Assembly: GCF_030316845.1 (NCBI RefSeq)
Contig: NZ_JASZYS010000006.1
Span: forward strand, 310,001 to 374,000
Source of the DNA: Variovorax davisae
GTDB lineage: Bacteria > Pseudomonadota > Gammaproteobacteria > Burkholderiales > Burkholderiaceae_C
Length of the DNA: 64,000 nucleotides
Direction: 5' to 3'
Below the pieces are notes generated by a model. That model saw only the letters and a list, made by a program, of their open reading frames with translations. It had not been told where the DNA came from and ran no database searches. This document shows, piece by piece, positions 29,578-38,404 of this stretch. How positions within the stretch are numbered: the first letter of the stretch is position 1; the number at the start of each line of letters is the position of its first letter. Made by a program: the position numbers and the translations under genes.

Positions 29578-30471
29578 ATGCTGAATCCGATGCGCACCAG
29601 GGCGGCAGCGGCCGCAGCGGTCGCCACACTGGCGCTGGCTCTTTCCGCACCCTCATTCGCGCAGCGCGCCTACCCCAGTCCCGAGGCGGCCTCCGAGGCC
29701 TTCTTCCGGGCGCTGGCGGACAACGACCAGAAGGCGCTGCAGACGGTGCTCGGCAACGACTGGCGACGCTTCGTGCCGGCGGGCGAAGTCGATCGCGAGG
29801 ACATCTACGATTTCCTGGGCGCCTACGCCAAGCAGCACAAGGTGGTGCCCGACGGGCCCGACCGCGCGCTGCTGGCGGCGGGCGAAGGCGGCTGGACGCT
29901 GCCGATCCCGATCGTCAAGGGCGCGGGCGGCTGGCGCTTCGACCCGCGTGCCGGCGCCGACCAGATGCAGACCCGCCGCATCGGGCGCAACGAGCTGGCC
30001 GCCATGCGGGCCGCGCTCGCCTACTTCGATGCCCAGCGGGAGTACGCGCAGGTCGACCGCGACGGCAACGGCGTGCTCGAATACGCGCAGAAGTTCGCCA
30101 GCGCGCCGGGCAAGCACGACGGCCTGTACTGGCACACCGGCCCGGGCGAGGCGGAGAGCCCGCTGGGCCCTCTTTACGCCTCGGCCCGGCCCGGCGAGGG
30201 CTACCACGGCTACCACTTCAAGATCCTCAAGGCGCAGGGCCCGAACGCACCCGGCGGCGCCTACGACTACGTCATCGGCAAGCGCATGCGCGGCGGCTTC
30301 GCGCTGGTCGCCTGGCCGGTGAAGTACGGCGAGACCGGCGTGATGAGCTTCATGGTCAACCACGACGGCGTGCTCTACGAGAAGAACCTCGGCGCCGGCA
30401 GCGACGCCGCCGCACGGGCGATGACCTGGTTCGACCCCGATGCGGGCTGGAGAAAGGTCGACGTACAGTAG
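29578..30471 (+). CDS. DUF2950 exported protein
   Basis: A 297-residue protein with an N-terminal Sec signal (1-28, ending SAPSFAQ). The rest matches the DUF2950 pattern, with the features YPSPEAASEAFFRAL, GGWRFDP, EYAQKFAS and a conserved-looking GYHFKILKAQG near residue 210. ATGs at 29536 and 29545 are also in frame, but only 29578 has a ribosome-site-like GCGAGG upstream. It is probably co-transcribed with the DUF3300 gene 53 bp upstream. Periplasmic location is inferred; function unknown. Confidence 0.85.
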   Translation: MLNPMRTRAAAAAAVATLALALSAPSFAQRAYPSPEAASEAFFRALADNDQKALQTVLGNDWRRFVPAGEVDREDIYDFLGAYAKQHKVVPDGPDRALLAAGEGGWTLPIPIVKGAGGWRFDPRAGADQMQTRRIGRNELAAMRAALAYFDAQREYAQVDRDGNGVLEYAQKFASAPGKHDGLYWHTGPGEAESPLGPLYASARPGEGYHGYHFKILKAQGPNAPGGAYDYVIGKRMRGGFALVAWPVKYGETGVMSFMVNHDGVLYEKNLGAGSDAAARAMTWFDPDAGWRKVDVQ

Positions 30472-30517
30472 GCCCGGGCGCAGCGCTGGCGGCGCCCTTC
30501 ACGCAGCGAGGGCCCGA

Positions 30518-33214
30518 TTGATTCCCGACACCACCCGTCCCGACGGCGGCAGCGACGACCTGCTGCTGCGGGTTTCGCCGCCGAGAGTGCCGCGCCATCT
30601 GGTGTCGAGGCCGCGGCTGCTCGCGGCCGAGCCCGCGTTCCGCGATGTCCCGGCCATCCTGCTGCAGGCGCCGGCGGGCTTCGGCAAGACCTCGCTGCTG
30701 GCCCAATGGCGGCTCGAGCATCTCGCGCACGGCCGGGTGGTGGCCTGGGTCTCGGCGCAGGCGCGCGACACGCCGCAGCGGCTGGCGCAGGCGCTGGCGC
30801 TGGCGGTCCGGCGGGCGGCGGGGCGGTCGACCTTCGGCCACGTGCTGCTCGACGCGGCAACGCCGAGCGGCCTCGAAGGCATCACCATCTGGCTGGCCGA
30901 GCTGGCGCAGACGGCGCTCGACGTGGTGCTGGTCGTCGACGAGGCGGAACGCCTGCCGGCGGCTTCGCGCGAGGCGCTGGCCTACCTGCTGCGCAATGCG
31001 CCACCCAACCTGCGCACCGTGATCGCCAGCCGGCCCGACTGCAACCTGGACATCGACGACCTGATCGCCTATGGGCAGTGCATGGTGGTCGGCCCCGCGA
31101 TGCTGCGGTTCAGGCTCGAGGAGACGCTGGAGCTGGTGCAGGGCCGGTTCGGCGCCGGCGTCGACAACGACACCGCCGCCCGGCTGCACGCGCTCACGGA
31201 GGGCTGGCCGCTGGGGCTGCAGCTCTCGCTCACCGTGCTGGCGCGCGGCAGCGACGCGCGGGCCGACGTGGCGGGCATGGGTGTGCTCGGCGGGCAGCTG
31301 CGCGAGCAGTTCCTGGCGATGCTGCTGGCCAATCTCGAAGCCCGCGACCGCGAGTTCCTGACGCGCATCGCGATCCTCGACCACCTGCATCCGGAACTGT
31401 GCCGGCAGGTCGCCGGCATGGACGATGCCACCGAGCGGCTGGCCCGGCTGAGCCGCGACACGCCGGTGTTCGTGGCGGCGGAGCAGGGCGACTGGCTGCG
31501 CATGCACGCGCTGGCGCGCGACGTCCTGCGCGAGGGCTTCACCGCGCTGCCGCCGGATGCGCAGGCCGGGGCCCATGCCCGGGCGTCCGCCTGGCTGGCC
31601 GAGCGCGGCATGCTCGAGGACGCGGCCCGCCACGCGCTGGTCGCCGGCCAGCGCGAGCGGGCCTACGAGCTGGCCGAGCGCAGCCTCTACGAATCGATCA
31701 TGACCCACGGCCGGCAGGGCGTGGTGCTCGAATGGCTGGCGCAACTGCCGCCCGAGGAGCTGGACCGCCGGCCGCGGCTGCTGCTGGCCGCCGCCTGGAC
31801 GCTCGCCACCAGCGAACGCCATGAAGATGCCGGCCGGCTGGTCGACCGGATCCTGGCCCAGCCGCAGCACGCGCCCGATGCCCCCCTGCGCTGCGAATGC
31901 GCGTTGATCCTGAGCGGCGGCGCGGTGTTCGCCGACGACCCGGACCGCTTCGCGGCGCTGCACGATCCGTGGGCCGAGGCGCCGCCGCTGCGCGACCCGC
32001 TGCTGCTGCAGGTGCACGCCAACCGCACCGCCTACCGGACGCTGCTCGAGGGCGACCCGGCGCTGGCGCGGCTGCGCCAGCAGCAGTCGCCGCGCGGAGA
32101 CTTCGGCCGCGGGCAGGGCTTCATCGGACGCTGGGGCGAGCTCATCATCGCCCTCTCGTACGTCTGGGAAGGCCAGGTCCGGCTGGTCGAGAGCCTGCTG
32201 CATCCGGCCGTGGCCAGTGCCGAAGCCGACCTGGGGCGGCGCAACAGCTTCGTCTGCATGCTCGCCGCCCTGCTCGCCGCCGCGCTGTGGGAGCGCGGCC
32301 GCCCCGTCGATGCCGCCGCGCTGCTGGCCGACCGGCTCGACGTGCTGGAGCGCAGCGGGCTGCCCGAAGCGCTGCTGCTGGCCTACCGGACGATGGCCCG
32401 CATGGCGGTGGCCGACGGTGCCGAGCACCGGGCGGTGGAACTGCTCGGCGCGCTCGACGCGGTGGGCTCGGCGCGCGCGCTGCCGCGGCTGCGCATCGCC
32501 AGCCTGGTGGAGCAGGTGCGCCTGCATGCCCGGCGCTACCGGGCGCAGAGCTGCCGGGAGCTGTGCCAGCGCATCGACGCCCTGCTGGCCGACCCGGCCC
32601 TGCCGCAGGGGCGGCTCTGGCGCCGCAGCGTGGACGGGATGCGCGGGCTGGCCCAAGGCTACGCGGCGATCGCGGCCCAGGACTGGCGCGGTGCGCTGGC
32701 GCCGCTGGTCCAGGCCAGCGAACTCATGCAGGTGGTGCGGCAGGGACGGGTGGAGATCGAGATCCTCGGCCTGCGCGCCTTCGCGCTCGAGCGTTGCGGC
32801 GAGAAAGGCGCCGCTCCGATGCTGCGCGAGGCGATCGATCTGGCCCAAAGTTACGGGCTGGTGCGTATTTTCGAGGATGCCCATCCGGACCTGGGCGCCT
32901 GGGCCCGGCAGGCCGGCGGTGACGAGCACGCGCCGATGGCGCCGGCCATGGCCGCCCCGGCGCGCCCGGCGCCGGCCGCCGAGGCGCCCCGGCCCCCGGC
33001 CGTGCGCGGCATGGTGCTGACGCCCAAGGAGCGCGAGGTGATGGAGCTGCTGGCGCGCAGCCTGTCCAACAAGGAGATCGGGCGCGCCATGCAGGTGGGC
33101 GAGACCACGGTCAAGTGGCACGTCAAGAACCTGCTGGCCAAGCTGGACGCCGGCACGCGCAAGGAAGTCGTGGTCCGCGCCCGCATCCTCGGGCTGCTCC
33201 AGCCGGCGCCCTAG
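30518..33214 (+). CDS. MalT-like (LAL) LuxR-family ATP-dependent regulator
   Basis: An 898-residue transcription activator of the large ATP-binding LuxR type. The Walker A motif is QAPAGFGKTSLL at about 50-60, with a Walker B-like VLVVDEAERLP. A long helical, TPR-like middle follows. The C-terminal helix-turn-helix is LTPKEREVMELLARSLSNKE to about residue 895, preceded by an Ala/Pro linker. The TTG at 30518 has GCGAGGG upstream; in-frame ATG 30440 lies inside the previous gene and is less likely. The protein probably senses a small molecule. It may control the catabolic operon that starts 130 bp downstream. Confidence 0.88.
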   Translation: MIPDTTRPDGGSDDLLLRVSPPRVPRHLVSRPRLLAAEPAFRDVPAILLQAPAGFGKTSLLAQWRLEHLAHGRVVAWVSAQARDTPQRLAQALALAVRRAAGRSTFGHVLLDAATPSGLEGITIWLAELAQTALDVVLVVDEAERLPAASREALAYLLRNAPPNLRTVIASRPDCNLDIDDLIAYGQCMVVGPAMLRFRLEETLELVQGRFGAGVDNDTAARLHALTEGWPLGLQLSLTVLARGSDARADVAGMGVLGGQLREQFLAMLLANLEARDREFLTRIAILDHLHPELCRQVAGMDDATERLARLSRDTPVFVAAEQGDWLRMHALARDVLREGFTALPPDAQAGAHARASAWLAERGMLEDAARHALVAGQRERAYELAERSLYESIMTHGRQGVVLEWLAQLPPEELDRRPRLLLAAAWTLATSERHEDAGRLVDRILAQPQHAPDAPLRCECALILSGGAVFADDPDRFAALHDPWAEAPPLRDPLLLQVHANRTAYRTLLEGDPALARLRQQQSPRGDFGRGQGFIGRWGELIIALSYVWEGQVRLVESLLHPAVASAEADLGRRNSFVCMLAALLAAALWERGRPVDAAALLADRLDVLERSGLPEALLLAYRTMARMAVADGAEHRAVELLGALDAVGSARALPRLRIASLVEQVRLHARRYRAQSCRELCQRIDALLADPALPQGRLWRRSVDGMRGLAQGYAAIAAQDWRGALAPLVQASELMQVVRQGRVEIEILGLRAFALERCGEKGAAPMLREAIDLAQSYGLVRIFEDAHPDLGAWARQAGGDEHAPMAPAMAAPARPAPAAEAPRPPAVRGMVLTPKEREVMELLARSLSNKEIGRAMQVGETTVKWHVKNLLAKLDAGTRKEVVVRARILGLLQPAP

Positions 33215-33245
33215 CCGGGCGCCGCCCTGGGCGGGAGGGCCCTCC

Positions 33246-33266
33246 CCCCCTCCTGCAAGGAGGGGG
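33246..33266. terminator. C/G hairpin after the MalT-like gene
   Basis: Perfect 9-bp inverted repeat CCCCCTCCT / AGGAGGGGG with a 3-nt loop, 32 bp past the stop. No T-run follows, so rho-independent action is uncertain. Close relatives occur at 42997-43017 and 50722-50740, so it is probably a repeat family as well as a possible terminator. Confidence 0.5.
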
Positions 33267-33344
33267 TCTGGAAGGGCGCCGAATCCTATTCTTCGGGCTT
33301 GGGAATTCGCGCTCCAGCGACCTCCCACCAGACGGAGACAAGAC

Positions 33345-34268
33345 ATGCCCTCGACAACCGAAGCCGCGCCGCTCCAAGGCGCACCCGCCGTGGTATCCAG
33401 CGCGGCGCTGAAGACATCCATCCAGGTCGAGCCCTTGACCTGCACCATCGGCGCCGAACTGCGCAACGTGGACCTCGGCGCGGCCTCGCGCGACGCCGAC
33501 ACGGTGGCCGAGATCCGCGCCCTGCTGCTCAGGCACAAGGTGCTGTTCTTGCGCGACCAGGACTTCTCGCGCGCCGAGCACGTGGCCTTCGCCCGCCACT
33601 TCGGCGAACTCGAAGACCATCCCGTGGCCGGCAGCGACCCCGAGCACCCCGGCCTGGTGCGGATCTACAAGTCGCCCGAGACGCCGAACGACCGCTACGA
33701 GAACGCCTTCCACGCCGACGCCACCTGGCGCGAGAAGCCGCCCTTCGGCTGCGTGCTGCGCTGCGTCGAAACGCCGCCGGTCGGCGGCGACACCATCTGG
33801 GTCAACATGGCCGAGGCCCATGCCCGCCTGCCGGAAGACATCCAGCGCAAGATCGAGGGCCTGCGCGCCCGCCACAGCATCGAGGCCAGCTTCGGCGCCG
33901 CGATGCCGGTCGGCAAGCGCCTGGCGCTGCACGCGCAGTTTCCCGATGCGGAGCACCCGGTGGTGCGCACCCATCCCGAGACCGGCGAGAAGATCCTCTT
34001 CGTCAACGCCTTCACCACGCACTTCACCAACCACCACACGGCGGCCAACGTGCGCTTCGGCCAGGACCACGCGCCGGGCGCCAGCCTGCTGCTGAACTAC
34101 CTGATCAGCCAGGCGGCGATCCCCGAGTACCAGGTCCGCTGGCGCTGGAAGAAGAACAGCGTGGCCTTCTGGGACAACCGCAGCACCCAGCACTACGCCG
34201 TCATGGACTACCCGCCCTGCCACCGAAAGATGGAACGCGCCGGCATCGTCGGCACGGCGACGTACTGA
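33345..34268 (+). CDS. TauD/TfdA-family Fe(II)/2-oxoglutarate dioxygenase
   Basis: A 307-residue non-haem iron dioxygenase. The iron ligands are His123 and Asp125 in FHADATW and His283 in TQHYAVMDY, the normal facial triad. 2-Oxoglutarate-contact Thr and Arg positions are likely in GGDTIW and RKMERAG. Family members hydroxylate sulfonates, aryloxyacetates, betaines or amino acids; taurine dioxygenase frees sulfite. The ATG has GGAGAC upstream. First gene of the operon with BKACE, CoA ligase and exporter, so it probably starts the catabolism of the unknown substrate. Confidence 0.93.
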   Translation: MPSTTEAAPLQGAPAVVSSAALKTSIQVEPLTCTIGAELRNVDLGAASRDADTVAEIRALLLRHKVLFLRDQDFSRAEHVAFARHFGELEDHPVAGSDPEHPGLVRIYKSPETPNDRYENAFHADATWREKPPFGCVLRCVETPPVGGDTIWVNMAEAHARLPEDIQRKIEGLRARHSIEASFGAAMPVGKRLALHAQFPDAEHPVVRTHPETGEKILFVNAFTTHFTNHHTAANVRFGQDHAPGASLLLNYLISQAAIPEYQVRWRWKKNSVAFWDNRSTQHYAVMDYPPCHRKMERAGIVGTATY

Positions 34269-34302
34269 GATTCCTCTTCAACACCCAACCGAAAGACCAA
34301 CC

Positions 34303-35361
34303 ATGAACTTCCTCGACGGCTCCCTCTTCCCGGAGAACCAGGACAAGCTGGTGATCACCGTGGCGCCCTACGGTCCCGAGTGGATCCCCTCCGACTTCCC
34401 GCACGACATCCCGGTGACCATGGCGCAGCAGATCCAGAAGGCGGTCGACTGCTACAACGCCGGCGCCAGCGTGCTGCACCTGCACGTGCGCGAACTGGAC
34501 GGCAAGGGCTCCAAGCGCCTCTCGATGTTCAACGAGCTGATCGCCGGCGTCCGCAAGGCCGTGCCCGACATGGTGATCCAGGTCGGCGGCTCGATCTCCT
34601 TCGCGCCCGAGAACGACGGCGCCAACGCCAAGTGGCTGCACGACGACACGCGCCACATGCTGGCCGAGCTCGACCCGAAGCCGGACCAGGTCACGGTCAC
34701 CGTCAACACGACGCAGATGAACGTGCTGGAGCACATGGAGGCCGAAGACATCGCCGGCACCTCGCTGGCCGAAGCGCAGACCAACGCTGCCTACCGCGAG
34801 ATGATCGTGCCCTCGGGCCCCGGCTTCATCGAGGAGCATGTGCGCCGCCTGAGCGCCGCCGGCATCCAGAGCGCCTTCCAGTTCTACAACATCAACAGCT
34901 ACGAGACGGTGGAGCGGCTGATCCGCCGCGGCGTCTACAAGGGCCCGCTGGTGATGAACTGGGTGGCGATCAGCGGCGGCATGGACGCGCCCAACCCCTA
35001 CAACCTGACGAACTTCCTGCGCGCCATCCCCGACGGCTCGATGCTGACGGTGGAAAGCAGCATGCGCAACGTGCTGCCGATCAACATGATCGGCATGGCG
35101 CTGGGCCTGCATGTGCGCTGCGGCATCGAGGACAACCTCTGGAACCAGTCGCGCAGCGAGAAGATGACATCGGTGCAGCAGATCGAGCAGCTGGTGCGCA
35201 TGGCGCGCGAGTTCGGCCGCGAGGTCGCCAACGGCAAGGAAGCGCGCGAGATCCTGAAGATCGGCGTGTTCTACGACACCGTCGAGGAGACGCTGGCGGC
35301 CAACGGCTTCGCGCCCAACCCGAAGGGGCGCCAGCAGGGCTACCTGCGCCGCGTGGCCTGA
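34303..35361 (+). CDS. BKACE-family enzyme (beta-keto acid cleavage, DUF849)
   Basis: A 352-residue TIM-barrel enzyme of the beta-keto acid cleavage family. The metal-binding pair is His59 and His61 in VLHLHVRE after the family stretch GASVLHLHV. Known members (3-keto-5-aminohexanoate and dehydrocarnitine cleavage) react a beta-keto acid with acetyl-CoA to give a new CoA thioester plus acetoacetate. It is somewhat longer than the usual 270-310 residues, with an N-terminal extension. It lies 34 bp after the dioxygenase gene and would shorten the carbon chain of the oxidised product. Confidence 0.88.
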   Translation: MNFLDGSLFPENQDKLVITVAPYGPEWIPSDFPHDIPVTMAQQIQKAVDCYNAGASVLHLHVRELDGKGSKRLSMFNELIAGVRKAVPDMVIQVGGSISFAPENDGANAKWLHDDTRHMLAELDPKPDQVTVTVNTTQMNVLEHMEAEDIAGTSLAEAQTNAAYREMIVPSGPGFIEEHVRRLSAAGIQSAFQFYNINSYETVERLIRRGVYKGPLVMNWVAISGGMDAPNPYNLTNFLRAIPDGSMLTVESSMRNVLPINMIGMALGLHVRCGIEDNLWNQSRSEKMTSVQQIEQLVRMAREFGREVANGKEAREILKIGVFYDTVEETLAANGFAPNPKGRQQGYLRRVA

Positions 35362-35381
35362 AGGTGAACGGAGCGCACCCC

Positions 35382-35945
35382 ATGCCCACCGTGCTCATCG
35401 TCCCCGGCCTGCGCGACCACGTCGACGCGCACTGGCAGACGCTGCTGGCCGCCCGCCTGGCGGCGCGCGGCCGCCAGGTGCGCTGCGTGCCCCCGATGGG
35501 CCGGGCCGACCTCGACTGCGCGACGCGGGTGGCCGCGATCGAGCGCGAGGCGCAGGCCGTCGAAGGCCCGCTGATCCTGGTGGCGCACAGCGGCGGCTGC
35601 GTGATGGTCGCGCACTGGGCGCGCCAGACCAAGCGGGCGGTTCACGGCGCGCTGCTCGCCGCGCCGCCGGACTTCGACCGGCCGATGCCCGCGGGCTATC
35701 CCACGCTCGAGGAACTGCGCGCCAGCGGCTGGCTGCCGGTGCCGCGCCGGACGCTGCCCTTCCCGAGCATCGTGGCGGGCAGCCGCAACGATCCGCTGGC
35801 CGACTACGGCCGGGTGGCGGAACTGGCCCGCGACTGGGGCAGCCGCCTGGTCGACCTCGGCGAGGTCGGCCACCTGAACCCCGCGTCGGGCTTCGGTGAT
35901 TGGCCCCGCGCCGAGCTGTTCATCGCCGAACTCTCGCACCGCTGA
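35382..35945 (+). CDS. RBBP9/YdeN-type serine hydrolase
   Basis: A 187-residue alpha/beta hydrolase. It opens TVLIVPGLRDHVDAHWQ, as in RBBP9/YdeN proteins. The nucleophile is Ser70 in AHSGG; Asp is in GSRNDPLADY and His in GEVGHLNP. CGGAG precedes the ATG. It follows the BKACE gene by 20 bp. An esterase or thioesterase role in the same pathway is likely but not proven. Confidence 0.88.
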   Translation: MPTVLIVPGLRDHVDAHWQTLLAARLAARGRQVRCVPPMGRADLDCATRVAAIEREAQAVEGPLILVAHSGGCVMVAHWARQTKRAVHGALLAAPPDFDRPMPAGYPTLEELRASGWLPVPRRTLPFPSIVAGSRNDPLADYGRVAELARDWGSRLVDLGEVGHLNPASGFGDWPRAELFIAELSHR

Positions 35946-36006
35946 ATCCCTTTCCGGACGGCCCGCACGCTGCCGGCCACTTTTGAAGAATCCAAGGAGA
36001 CACACC

Positions 36007-36978
36007 ATGGCCCAGGCCATTCGCTTTCATGAAACCGGCGGACCCGAAGTCCTCAGGCTGGAGAACGTCGACGTCGGCGAACCCGGCCCGGGCCAGGCGC
36101 GCGTGCGCCACACCTACATCGCGGTCAACTTCATCGACATCTATTTCCGCACCGGCCGCTATCCGCTGCCGCTGCCCAACGGGCTCGGCTCCGACGCCGT
36201 CGGCGTGGTCGAGGCCGTGGGCCCCGGCGTGACGGACATCCGCGTCGGCGACCGCGTGGGCTACCTGGTCGGCCCGCAAGGCGCCTACTCGCAAGTGCGC
36301 GTGATGCCGGCCGAGGTGCTGATCCCGCTGCCCGATGGCGTCTCCGACCGCACGGCCTCGACCTTGATGATGAAGGGCATGACGGCGCAGTACCTGTTCC
36401 GCCAGGTGTTCCCGCTGAAGGGCGGCGAGACCATCCTGTACCACGCCGCCGCCGGCGGTGTCGGCCTGATCGCCTGCCAGTGGGCGCGCGCCATGGGCGT
36501 GACGATGATCGGCACCGTCAGCACCGACGAGAAGGCCGCCATCGCCCGCGCCAACGGCTGCACCCACACCATCGTGACCTCGCGCGAGAACATCGCCCAG
36601 CGGGTGCGCGAGCTCACCGACGGCAAGGGCGTGCCGGTGGTGTACGACTCGGTCGGCAAGGACACGCTCGAGGCCTCGCTCGACAGCCTGCAGCCGCGCG
36701 GCTCGCTGGTCAGCAACGGCACCACCTCGGGGCCGGTGGTGATCGACTCGCAGACGCTGGCGGTGAAGGGCTCGATCTGGGTCACGCGGCCGGCGATGAT
36801 GCACTACATCACGCCGCGCGCCCACATGCTGTCGATGGCCGAGGAGCTGTTCGGCCATGTGCTGGCGGGCCGCATCGCGAGCGAGCCCAAGCAGAGTTTC
36901 GCCCTGGCCGACGCCGCCGACGCGCACCGCGCGCTCGAGTCGCGCGCGACCACCGGCGCGACCGTGCTGGTGCCCTGA
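36007..36978 (+). CDS. Quinone oxidoreductase-type MDR dehydrogenase
   Basis: A 323-residue medium-chain reductase of the zinc-free quinone reductase (QOR/Qor-like) group. The N-terminus MAQAIRFHETGGPEVLRLEN is typical, and the NADPH-binding stretch is HAAAGGVGLIACQWARAMG. It likely reduces a quinone or enone. AAGGAGACACACC precedes the ATG. It sits between the hydrolase and MFS genes in the catabolic operon. Confidence 0.92.
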   Translation: MAQAIRFHETGGPEVLRLENVDVGEPGPGQARVRHTYIAVNFIDIYFRTGRYPLPLPNGLGSDAVGVVEAVGPGVTDIRVGDRVGYLVGPQGAYSQVRVMPAEVLIPLPDGVSDRTASTLMMKGMTAQYLFRQVFPLKGGETILYHAAAGGVGLIACQWARAMGVTMIGTVSTDEKAAIARANGCTHTIVTSRENIAQRVRELTDGKGVPVVYDSVGKDTLEASLDSLQPRGSLVSNGTTSGPVVIDSQTLAVKGSIWVTRPAMMHYITPRAHMLSMAEELFGHVLAGRIASEPKQSFALADAADAHRALESRATTGATVLVP

Positions 36979-36993
36979 GGCCAGGGGAAGACC

Positions 36994-38355
36994 ATGGACC
37001 TGCATTCCCACGACGCCAAGCCGGGCGCGGCCGACGGCTACCTGATCGGCCCGCGCCAGGCCTGGTTCGCCTTCGCCATGACCATCGGCCTGATGATGGT
37101 CGACTACATCGACCGCCAGGTGATCGTGTCGCTGTTCCCGCACCTGAAGGAGGCCTGGGGCCTGTCGGACAAGCAGCTCGGCGCGCTGGTGTCGGCCGTC
37201 TCGGTGACGGTGGCGCTGGGCGCGATCCCGATCGCGCTGTTCGCCGACCGCTTCAGCCGCGTGAAGAGCATCGTCGCGATGGCCACGATCTGGAGCCTGG
37301 CCTCGATCAGCTGCATGTTCACCCGCAACTACGGCCAGCTGCTGGCCGCGCGTGCCGCGGTGGGGCTGGGCGAGGCGGGCTACGGCGCGGTCGGCGCGGC
37401 CCTCATCGCCAGCCACTTTCCGGCCCGCATGCGCGGCGCGCTGATGGCGGCCTTCTTCGCCTCGGCCTCGGTCGGCTCGGTGCTGGGCGTGATGCTCGGC
37501 GGGCTCATCGCCGCCCAATGGGGCTGGCAGGCCGCCTTCGGCGTGGTCGGCGTGCCGGGCCTGCTGCTGGCGCTGCTCTACACCCGGGTGCGCGACTACC
37601 GCACCGTGGCGCTGACGCCGCGCATCGAACAGGCCACCCGTTCGACCCAGGGCGCGGCGCGCGCCATCGTGAAGCGGCTGGCGCGCTCGCGCACCCTGCT
37701 GTGGGTGTGCCTCGGCGCACCGGCGCAGCTGATCCTGGTGTCGGCCATCTGGGCCTGGATGCCCAGCTACCTCAACCGCATGCATGGCATGGCGCCGGAA
37801 CAGGCGGGCATGAAGGCCGCGCTGGTGGTGCTGTGCGGCGCGTTGGGCAGCGTGGTGTGGGGCGCGGTCGCCGACCGCGCCGGCCGCAAGAATCCGGCCG
37901 CCAAGCTGCACGTGACGGCCGCGGTGTGCGTGGCCTCGGCGGCGGTGCTGGCGTTGGCCTTCGGCGCCGGCCACCTCGGGCTGGAGCTCGGGCGGCAGGC
38001 GCAGTTCGCGTTGTTCGCGCTCGGCGGCTTCCTGATGACCTGCACCGTCGGCGTGGTCGCCGCCGTGGTGATCGACGTGATCCACCCCGGCATCCGCGCC
38101 ACCGGCGCCTCGGTGCTGTCGCTGTTCCAGAACCTGCTCGGCCTGGCCGTGGGCCCGCTCATCGCCGGCACGCTGTCGGACCTGTGGACGCTCGAGAGCG
38201 CGCTGATGGCGATGCCGGTCTTCGGACTGCTGGCCGCCTGGGCCTTCATGGTTGCCTCGCGCAGCTACGGGGCCGACCTGCGCAGCGCCGGCGACAGCCG
38301 CGACGAAGACACCCCACCCGCGCCGGTCGGCGCCCCCCGCAGCGTCCCGGCCTGA
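36994..38355 (+). CDS. MFS transporter
   Basis: A 453-residue major facilitator with about twelve hydrophobic helices. The loop 2-3 motif appears as GAIPIALFADRFSRVKS, with DYIDRQVI in helix 1, as in the anion:cation symporter branch. A hydrophilic C-terminal tail ends with Pro-rich sequence. It follows the quinone reductase by 15 bp and is the likely importer of the acid handled by this operon. Confidence 0.9.
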   Translation: MDLHSHDAKPGAADGYLIGPRQAWFAFAMTIGLMMVDYIDRQVIVSLFPHLKEAWGLSDKQLGALVSAVSVTVALGAIPIALFADRFSRVKSIVAMATIWSLASISCMFTRNYGQLLAARAAVGLGEAGYGAVGAALIASHFPARMRGALMAAFFASASVGSVLGVMLGGLIAAQWGWQAAFGVVGVPGLLLALLYTRVRDYRTVALTPRIEQATRSTQGAARAIVKRLARSRTLLWVCLGAPAQLILVSAIWAWMPSYLNRMHGMAPEQAGMKAALVVLCGALGSVVWGAVADRAGRKNPAAKLHVTAAVCVASAAVLALAFGAGHLGLELGRQAQFALFALGGFLMTCTVGVVAAVVIDVIHPGIRATGASVLSLFQNLLGLAVGPLIAGTLSDLWTLESALMAMPVFGLLAAWAFMVASRSYGADLRSAGDSRDEDTPPAPVGAPRSVPA

Positions 38356-38404
38356 GCCGCGCCGCGCCACCCCTGTCCAATTGAACGAACGAACGGAACC
38401 CGCC

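Noticed and set aside
30356..33538. 1060-codon open frame on the minus strand
   Set aside because: Shadow of the MalT-like regulator gene; His/Arg/Gln-rich with no recognisable fold.
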